Source of the DNA: Methanoculleus sp. UBA208
Lineage (GTDB): Archaea > Halobacteriota > Methanomicrobia > Methanomicrobiales > Methanoculleaceae
DNA length: 6,787 bases
Direction: 5' to 3'
Assembly (NCBI RefSeq): GCF_002498065.1
Contig: NZ_DAFZ01000065.1
Span: 1-6,787, forward strand
A program made the position numbers and the translations under genes. Shown one piece after another: positions 1-3,818 of the stretch; position 1 is the first letter of the stretch, and each line of letters starts with the position of its first letter. Under the pieces are notes generated by a model that made no database searches, was not told the DNA's origin, and saw nothing but the letters and a program-made list of their open reading frames with translations.

Positions 1-187
1 CCCTCCCCCGGGGCCGATATCCCCACGAAATCCGTGGATGGGATTGTATGATTGCCCGGGATTTCAGGAGAGTATGACCGCGTCAGACTTCGCCCTGCAA
101 CGTTCAGTTACTAGAAACATTATTGAAACCGTTATGGTGAGCGACCGGGATCAGGCCCGCTCCATCCGGTCACACAGTCTCGCCCTC
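1..187. other. Gene-free left edge downstream of the PiT gene
   Basis: No convincing coding sequence is seen here. An open frame enters on the plus strand from the ATG at 38 (with an internal ATG at 74 preceded by AGGAG), but it has no stop until 658 and turns into an Arg/Asp-rich antisense shadow of the PiT gene, so I do not call it. A short inverted repeat lies at 22-36 (CCACG and CGTGG around a 5-nt loop). The stretch 107-135 is clearly more AT-rich than its surroundings. The only functional guess I can support is transcription termination for the minus-strand operon. Confidence 0.5.
107..171 (-). terminator. Weak terminator candidate after the PiT gene
   Basis: On the minus strand, 17 nt after the PiT stop codon, GACCGG (166-171) can pair with CCGGTC (143-148) around a 17-nt loop. 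T-rich stretches containing two TTTC runs follow between 132 and 107. Archaeal intrinsic termination depends mainly on T-tracts, and these are short, so this is a position-based guess. Confidence 0.25.
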
Positions 188-1372
188 TTAAAATCCCCCG
201 CCGGCCAGTGCCCGTGCAATAAGATAACACCCTCCGGCCACGACCGCCGCCGCCGGTATGGTCAGGACCCACGCGATGAGGATCTCGCGGACCACTCCCC
301 ACTTGACCGCCGAGTAGCCGCGCGTTGCGCCGACGCCCATGATCGCGCCGGTTGTCGCGTGGGTCGTCGAGACCGGGACGCCGAAGGCGGTCATCAGGGA
401 GAGGACGCTCCCCGCGGCGGTCGATGCGGCGAACCCCTGGTAGGGCCGGATCCTGGTGATCCGGTTTGCCATCTTATCGATGACCCGCCACCCCCCGAGG
501 AGCGTTCCGAGCGATATGGCGAGCGAAGAGGCGAGGATGACCCAGAGCGGCACGGAGAACTCAGAGATCAGCCCGCCGGCAAGGAGCATGGCGGTGATGA
601 TGCCCATCGCGTTCTGGGCATCGTTGCTGCCGTGGCCGATAGCCTGAAACGATCCTGAAAATATCTGGAGGTTCTTAAAGAGGCGGGATAAGCGCCGCGG
701 GGGATGGTCGCGGAAGATGCAGGCGACGAGGGTGCCGAGGGCAAAAGCGGAGATGAGGCCGAGCATTGGGGAGACGACGATGAAGATCAGGACCGCCAGG
801 ATCCCGCCGATCTTCAGAAACCCGGTTGCAATGGCGAGCGGGATGGCCACCGTCACCCCGATGAGCCCGCCGAGGATGAGGTTCCACGGCCTGAACTCGC
901 CCCTCCGATGTGCAAACACACCCGTGACAATCGCACCGAGGATTGCACCTGCGAGCCCGTAGATGACGGTTTGCCCGATGAGCGCAAGCGACGGCCAGAG
1001 TACCGCCCCCGTTCCGGCGGCTGCAATGCCGGCACCGAGGAGCCCCCCGATCAGGGCGTGGCTGCTCGATACCGGGATCCCGAGGAATGAGGTCGCGAGG
1101 ACCCAGAGCACCGCGCCGACCATGGCCATGAGAATCAGCGTCGGTGTAAGGAATGAAGGGTCGACGATCCCCCTCCCGATGGTTGCCGCAATCGCCGTGG
1201 TGAAGAGAAGCGGGCCGAGGAGGTTGAAAACTCCTGCGAGGAGGACTGCCTGCAGGGGCGTTAAGGCCTTGGTCGCGATGATGGTGGCAATCGAGTTTGC
1301 GGCATCGTTCAGGCCGTTTGCAAAATTAAAGAGGAGGGCAAGAAGAATGCCGGGGATGATGATCGGGTCCAT
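188..1372 (-). CDS. pit: PiT-family inorganic phosphate transporter
   Basis: This 394-residue, highly hydrophobic membrane protein should carry inorganic phosphate across the cytoplasmic membrane using an ion gradient, as PHO4/PiT permeases do. Both halves of the inverted-repeat fold are visible: GLNDAAN at residues 20-26 is mirrored by GHGSNDAQNAMG at 246-257, and PVSSSHA at 100-106 by PVSTTHA at 333-339. A charged cytoplasmic loop lies near 221-234. The length is normal for the short prokaryotic PiT proteins. I start at the ATG at 1372 because membrane segment 1 follows directly. The upstream in-frame extension to 1429 is Arg-rich and overlaps the 3' end of the preceding gene. The start lies 5 bp after the stop of the DUF47 gene with no clear Shine-Dalgarno site, so translational coupling is likely. 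The family call is firm; phosphate as substrate is inferred from the signatures and the DUF47 partner, since some PiT relatives carry sulfate. Confidence 0.93.
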   Translation of the reverse strand: MDPIIIPGILLALLFNFANGLNDAANSIATIIATKALTPLQAVLLAGVFNLLGPLLFTTAIAATIGRGIVDPSFLTPTLILMAMVGAVLWVLATSFLGIPVSSSHALIGGLLGAGIAAAGTGAVLWPSLALIGQTVIYGLAGAILGAIVTGVFAHRRGEFRPWNLILGGLIGVTVAIPLAIATGFLKIGGILAVLIFIVVSPMLGLISAFALGTLVACIFRDHPPRRLSRLFKNLQIFSGSFQAIGHGSNDAQNAMGIITAMLLAGGLISEFSVPLWVILASSLAISLGTLLGGWRVIDKMANRITRIRPYQGFAASTAAGSVLSLMTAFGVPVSTTHATTGAIMGVGATRGYSAVKWGVVREILIAWVLTIPAAAVVAGGCYLIARALAGGGF

Positions 1373-1377
1373 AGCGG

Positions 1378-2007
1378 TCAGGAGTGTCTGATGGCTATGT
1401 CGCTTAAGACGTTTGCGACGTCCTCGCACTTATCGGTCGCCATCTCAAGGTTTTCGTAGATATCCTTGAGTTTGATGATGGTGATCGCATCTTCCGTTTT
1501 GAAGAGGTCCATGATGGCGTGACCGAGGGCGTTGTCCGCGACGTTCTCCAGGCGGTTCACCTCGATGCACCGTTCCTCGATCAGGCCGGGATTTTTGATC
1601 GACCTGATGCCGTTTACGGCCTTCTCGATCTCGATGACGCTCAGCCGGATCAGTTTTGCGAGCTCGATCATCTGATCGTCGGTCTTGGTGATGCCGTAAC
1701 TGTACATCTGCTGTGCAGTGCCGTCGATATAGTCGAGGATGTCGTCCAGCGCCGATGCAAGGCGGGAGATCTCTTCCGGCTCGAGCGGCGTGATGAACGT
1801 CCGGTTCAGCTGCTCGTAGATCTCGTGTGTGATCTCGTCTCCCTTGTGCTCGATCTGCTTCATCCGATGGCACTGCTCTTTCACGTTCTCGAAGTTCTCG
1901 ACGAACTCGACGAGCAGATCGGCTGCGGAAACGACCGTCTGAGCCAGACTGTCGAAGAGATCAAAAAAAACCTTATCCTGGGGGACCACCCACTCCTTAA
2001 TGCCCAC
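1378..2007 (-). CDS. DUF47 / PhoU-like phosphate transport accessory protein
   Basis: This soluble, all-helical protein of 209 residues belongs to the DUF47 (PhoU-related) family, which is typically encoded beside PiT permeases and thought to regulate phosphate uptake. Family marks are the N-terminal KEWVVPQDKVFFDLF (residues 4-18), EHKGDEIT (53-60) followed by FITPLEPEEI (71-80), and the acidic repeat ATDKCEDVANVL near the C-terminus (190-201). PhoU-like proteins use such E/D clusters to bind metal. It is the first gene of a two-gene operon with pit. The start is uncertain. I chose the GTG at 2007, giving MGIKEW, because the family begins near this motif and a TGATC (anti-Shine-Dalgarno match) precedes it. 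A TTG at 2016, almost exactly 27 nt from the TATA box, is the alternative. A run of eight T on the coding strand (1963-1970) lies just inside the gene. Confidence 0.9.
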   Translation of the reverse strand: MGIKEWVVPQDKVFFDLFDSLAQTVVSAADLLVEFVENFENVKEQCHRMKQIEHKGDEITHEIYEQLNRTFITPLEPEEISRLASALDDILDYIDGTAQQMYSYGITKTDDQMIELAKLIRLSVIEIEKAVNGIRSIKNPGLIEERCIEVNRLENVADNALGHAIMDLFKTEDAITIIKLKDIYENLEMATDKCEDVANVLSDIAIRHS

Positions 2008-2038
2008 AATGATCAATATAGCGTTTTTCAGTCAGGCA

Positions 2039-2046
2039 CTATATAG
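2039..2046 (-). promoter_or_regulatory. TATA box of the DUF47-pit operon
   Basis: CTATATAG lies about 27 nt before position 2016, so transcription should begin around 2012-2018, leaving a leader of at most about 10 nt before the GTG at 2007. The octamer is self-complementary, so it could also seat TBP for a plus-strand transcript starting near 2069. A palindromic CGATCG directly adjoins it at 2047-2052. Confidence 0.6.
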
Positions 2047-2068
2047 CGATCGGTCACGCCCTGCTGTC

Positions 2069-2145
2069 GGGCGGCGGGCTACGGTGAAACGGGGTGGACG
2101 GGAGCACGAGTCCCCGTAGCGGGCGAACTGCCCTACCCGCTGGAG
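2069..2145 (+). ncRNA. Possible structured small RNA or 3'-UTR element
   Basis: The spacer between the operon promoter and the DUF1894-like gene is rich in nested inverted repeats. GCTACGG (2078-2084) pairs perfectly with CCGTAGC (2114-2120), and inside it GGAC (2096-2099) pairs with GTCC (2110-2113). The same CCGTAGC segment can instead join a downstream structure: GTA (2116-2118) with TAC (2134-2136) plus GGGC (2121-2124) with GCCC (2130-2133), or AGCGGG (2118-2123) with CCCGCT (2136-2141). The strand is unresolved. A plus-strand RNA could start near 2069 from the symmetrical TATA box; on the minus strand the element would be the 3' UTR of the DUF1894-like gene. I recognise no known RNA family. 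Confidence 0.25.
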
Positions 2146-2187
2146 AAACTGTCGCGGATCCGGTTATGGCCGTCCTCGTCTCCCCTT

Positions 2188-2499
2188 TCAATCCTCCGAT
2201 ACCTTCGGGAGATTGTTGCGGATGAAGTCGAGGTCGGCCTTCTTTGCCGCGATCTCGTAGAGCATGGTTCCGGGGCCGGCGCAGCGCTTCGTGAACGGCA
2301 GCAGGATCCTTCTCCTCCTGACCTGAAGCCCGACGAGCATGGGGGATTTCAGGAGCATCCGGATGTCTCTGAACACAAAGTCCGGCGGCATCTCGTAGTA
2401 TTCCCTGCAGTGCTTTCGGACGTATTCGTTTACTTCTTCCGGCATTGCGTTCAGGAGGAGCACTTTTCCACCGAGGTTGTTTACACAGCGGGATGGCAT
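2188..2499 (-). CDS. DUF1894-like methanogen protein of unknown function
   Basis: The 103-residue soluble protein matches my memory of DUF1894, a small family restricted to methanogenic archaea with no established function. Supporting features are an early Cys and hydrophobic strand (CVNNLGGKVLLLN, residues 5-17), a helix with a conserved-looking Cys (EEVNEYVRKHCREYYEMPP, 21-39), a PMLVG turn (53-57), and the signature ILLPFTKRCAGPG (65-77), which corresponds to the family's LxPYTKPCxG motif. There is no signal peptide or membrane segment. C5, C31 and C73 could bind metal or a cofactor, but this is speculation. The ATG at 2499 has no Shine-Dalgarno site and sits about 27 nt from a TATA box, so the message is probably leaderless. 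The gene is divergent from the nitroreductase. DUF1890, which I associate with this family in some methanogens, is not in the window. Confidence 0.75.
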   Translation of the reverse strand: MPSRCVNNLGGKVLLLNAMPEEVNEYVRKHCREYYEMPPDFVFRDIRMLLKSPMLVGLQVRRRRILLPFTKRCAGPGTMLYEIAAKKADLDFIRNNLPKVSED

Positions 2500-2522
2500 C
2501 GCAGGTTGTTCGTCGTTATGCG

Positions 2523-2530
2523 AATAAATA
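2523..2530 (-). promoter_or_regulatory. TATA box of the DUF1894-like gene
   Basis: On the minus strand the sequence reads TATTTATT within an AT-rich patch, centred about 27 nt before the ATG at 2499. This spacing places the transcription start at the start codon. The box shares a 93-bp divergent intergenic region with the nitroreductase promoter. Confidence 0.6.
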
Positions 2531-2561
2531 TCTTGCGCCGGTCGCCGTTCCGGAGGTCAAC

Positions 2562-2570
2562 CATATATAG
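2562..2570 (+). promoter_or_regulatory. TATA box of the nitroreductase gene
   Basis: CATATATAG is centred about 27 nt before the ATG at 2593, predicting a leaderless transcript. It lies about 40 bp from the opposing TATA box, so the two preinitiation complexes sit close together and a single regulator binding between them could affect both genes. Confidence 0.65.
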
Positions 2571-2592
2571 AGGGCAGGACGATGCGGCCACC

Positions 2593-3132
2593 ATGGCCAC
2601 CCCGAAACTTTCCAAGACCTTCGAAGGTTTCCTTGACCTTGCACGGAACCGCTACAGCGTCCGGTCATTTAAAAAAGAACCCGTCGAGGACGAGAAACTC
2701 GGTGCGGTGCTCGATGCCGTCCGCCTGGCGCCGACGGCGGCGAACCGGCAGCCCTTCCGGCTCATCGTCATCCGTACCGCCGGGAAGGAGGACGAACTCG
2801 CCCGCATCTACTCCAGATCGTTCTTCCGGGAGGCTCCCCTCCTCATCTGCGCCTGCACCGTCCCGTCTGAGGCATGGACCCGCTCCGACGGGAAGAACTA
2901 CAGCGACGTGGACGTGGCAATCGCCATCGACCACCTGACGCTCGCGGCCGCGAGCCTGGGGCTTGGAACCCACTGGGTCGCCGCCTTCGATATCAGCGCG
3001 GCGCGCGAGGTGCTGGGCATCCCCGGGGACGCCGAGCCGGTCGCGTTCACCCCGCTCGGGTATCCCGCCGACCGGCCGCGGGAAAAGCAGCGCAAGGGGG
3101 TATCGGAACTGGTGCGCTATGAGCACTGGTGA
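2593..3132 (+). CDS. Nitroreductase-family FMN oxidoreductase
   Basis: This 179-residue protein has the compact nitroreductase fold, which binds FMN as a homodimer and reduces nitro groups, quinones or similar acceptors with NAD(P)H; the physiological substrate is unknown. Visible family marks are RYSVRSF (residues 20-26, FMN-phosphate-binding Arg/Ser), APTAANRQPFRL (47-57), the GLGTHWVAAFD stretch (123-133) and the C-terminal PLGYPADRPREKQRK (154-168, the Arg/Lys tail common in the family). The length fits the short archaeal members. I start at the ATG at 2593 because the nitroreductase homology begins a few residues later and a TATA box sits 27 nt upstream. The longer open frame back to 2410 runs antisense through the DUF1894-like gene. 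The family is confident, the specific reaction is not. Confidence 0.9.
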   Translation: MATPKLSKTFEGFLDLARNRYSVRSFKKEPVEDEKLGAVLDAVRLAPTAANRQPFRLIVIRTAGKEDELARIYSRSFFREAPLLICACTVPSEAWTRSDGKNYSDVDVAIAIDHLTLAAASLGLGTHWVAAFDISAAREVLGIPGDAEPVAFTPLGYPADRPREKQRKGVSELVRYEHW

Positions 3133-3179
3133 GCGGGAGCGGCCGATACCGGCCTTTGCTGTGCCCGAGAGAGGGGAAC

Positions 3180-3186
3180 AATTATC
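3180..3186 (+). promoter_or_regulatory. Weak TATA-like element before the membrane-anchored protein
   Basis: AATTATC is the only AT-rich patch upstream of this gene. Its centre is 27 nt before the ATG at 3210, the same distance seen at the other promoters here. If real, it would favour a leaderless start at 3210 over the ATG at 3189. The match to a TATA consensus is poor. Confidence 0.25.
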
Positions 3187-3188
3187 GT

Positions 3189-3761
3189 ATGCCGGGCGGA
3201 TACCCGGGTATGAAGCCGTATGGAATGCCGGGCTGCCCGCCCGGGATTCGTCTCTTCGTTCTCGCGGCTTTCGCCGCCCTCTTCATTGTACCCTGCGCCG
3301 TCTCGAGCGCGACACCCCCGCTGCTCCCCGATCTTTTTGTCTCGGTCTCGAACGAAACCCCCTCCGGAAACGAAGACCTTGCCGTCTCCGCCGTCTGGAC
3401 ACGGGACGCGAGTTTCTACCGTCCTCCGGAGAGCGTCGATGCGCGTATCTACAGCGTCGTTTCAGGCTCGCTCGTCGCGGGATACACGATTCCGGTGGAC
3501 GGACGTAAGGGGCCCGACGGCAGCACCCGGCATTTCCGCGGGGTGATCGCATCCTCGGAGCTGCCGGCGGGGAGGCTCCTGCTCGTCGTCATCGACCCGG
3601 TCTCCGGCGCCGACGCCCGCGTCCCGATCGACGTCACGGAACCGGGCCAGGATTACCCCGGCGTTCATCTGCAGCGGCATGCCGGTACCGTCTTTGCGGC
3701 TGCGGCGGTCCTGCTGGTCGTCCTCGGCGCCGGTCTCGGCCTGCTGGTGAGGCGATCGTGA
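3189..3761 (+). CDS. Exported, C-terminally anchored protein of unknown function
   Basis: I do not recognise a family. From the ATG at 3189 the protein has 190 residues in four parts: a Pro/Gly-rich preamble (1-19), a hydrophobic signal or anchor segment (21-39, with a possible VSSA cleavage site at 38-41), an extracellular domain of about 120 residues with alternating hydrophobic strands suggesting a beta-sandwich, and a C-terminal membrane helix (about 165-187) ending in RRS. This gives one domain outside the cell held by a C-terminal anchor. One N-glycosylation sequon, NET (55-57), is present. The start is unsettled. A GTG at 3129 overlaps the nitroreductase stop by 4 nt (GTGA). The ATG at 3189 has GAGGGG 12 nt upstream. 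The ATG at 3210 has a TATA-like element 27 nt upstream and would give the most usual signal peptide. C36 lies in IVPC, which is not a good lipobox. Confidence 0.65.
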   Translation: MPGGYPGMKPYGMPGCPPGIRLFVLAAFAALFIVPCAVSSATPPLLPDLFVSVSNETPSGNEDLAVSAVWTRDASFYRPPESVDARIYSVVSGSLVAGYTIPVDGRKGPDGSTRHFRGVIASSELPAGRLLLVVIDPVSGADARVPIDVTEPGQDYPGVHLQRHAGTVFAAAAVLLVVLGAGLGLLVRRS

Positions 3762-3784
3762 GAGGATGAGCCCCTCTGTCGGTC

Positions 3785-3793
3785 GACTTAATG
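3785..3793 (+). promoter_or_regulatory. Putative promoter of the fusion gene
   Basis: The 57-bp gap before the fusion gene contains GACTTAATG, centred about 29 nt before the GTG at 3819. No Shine-Dalgarno site precedes that GTG, so a leaderless transcript is plausible. The TATA match is weak. Confidence 0.35.
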
Positions 3794-3818
3794 CCTGCAG
3801 CCGCCAACCATTCTTCAA

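Noticed and set aside
38..658. Plus-strand open frame with ATG at 38 and at 74 (AGGAG upstream)
   Set aside because: It runs antisense through the PiT gene, becomes Arg/Asp/Gly-rich low-complexity sequence and has no recognisable motif.
1373..1429. Extended N-terminus for the PiT permease
   Set aside because: The extra 19 residues are Arg/Lys-rich, overlap the end of the DUF47 gene and precede a normal first membrane segment at the ATG 1372.
1519..2046. Plus-strand frame antisense to the DUF47 gene
   Set aside because: Its Asp/Leu/Val-rich translation mirrors the sense codons and matches no family.
2069..2145. tRNA or known riboswitch
   Set aside because: There is no T-arm or anticodon-arm arrangement, no recognised riboswitch core, and the element lies upstream of the DUF47 TATA box rather than in its leader.
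2410..2592. Upstream extension of the nitroreductase
   Set aside because: It crosses the DUF1894-like gene and both TATA boxes; the nitroreductase domain starts after ATG 2593.
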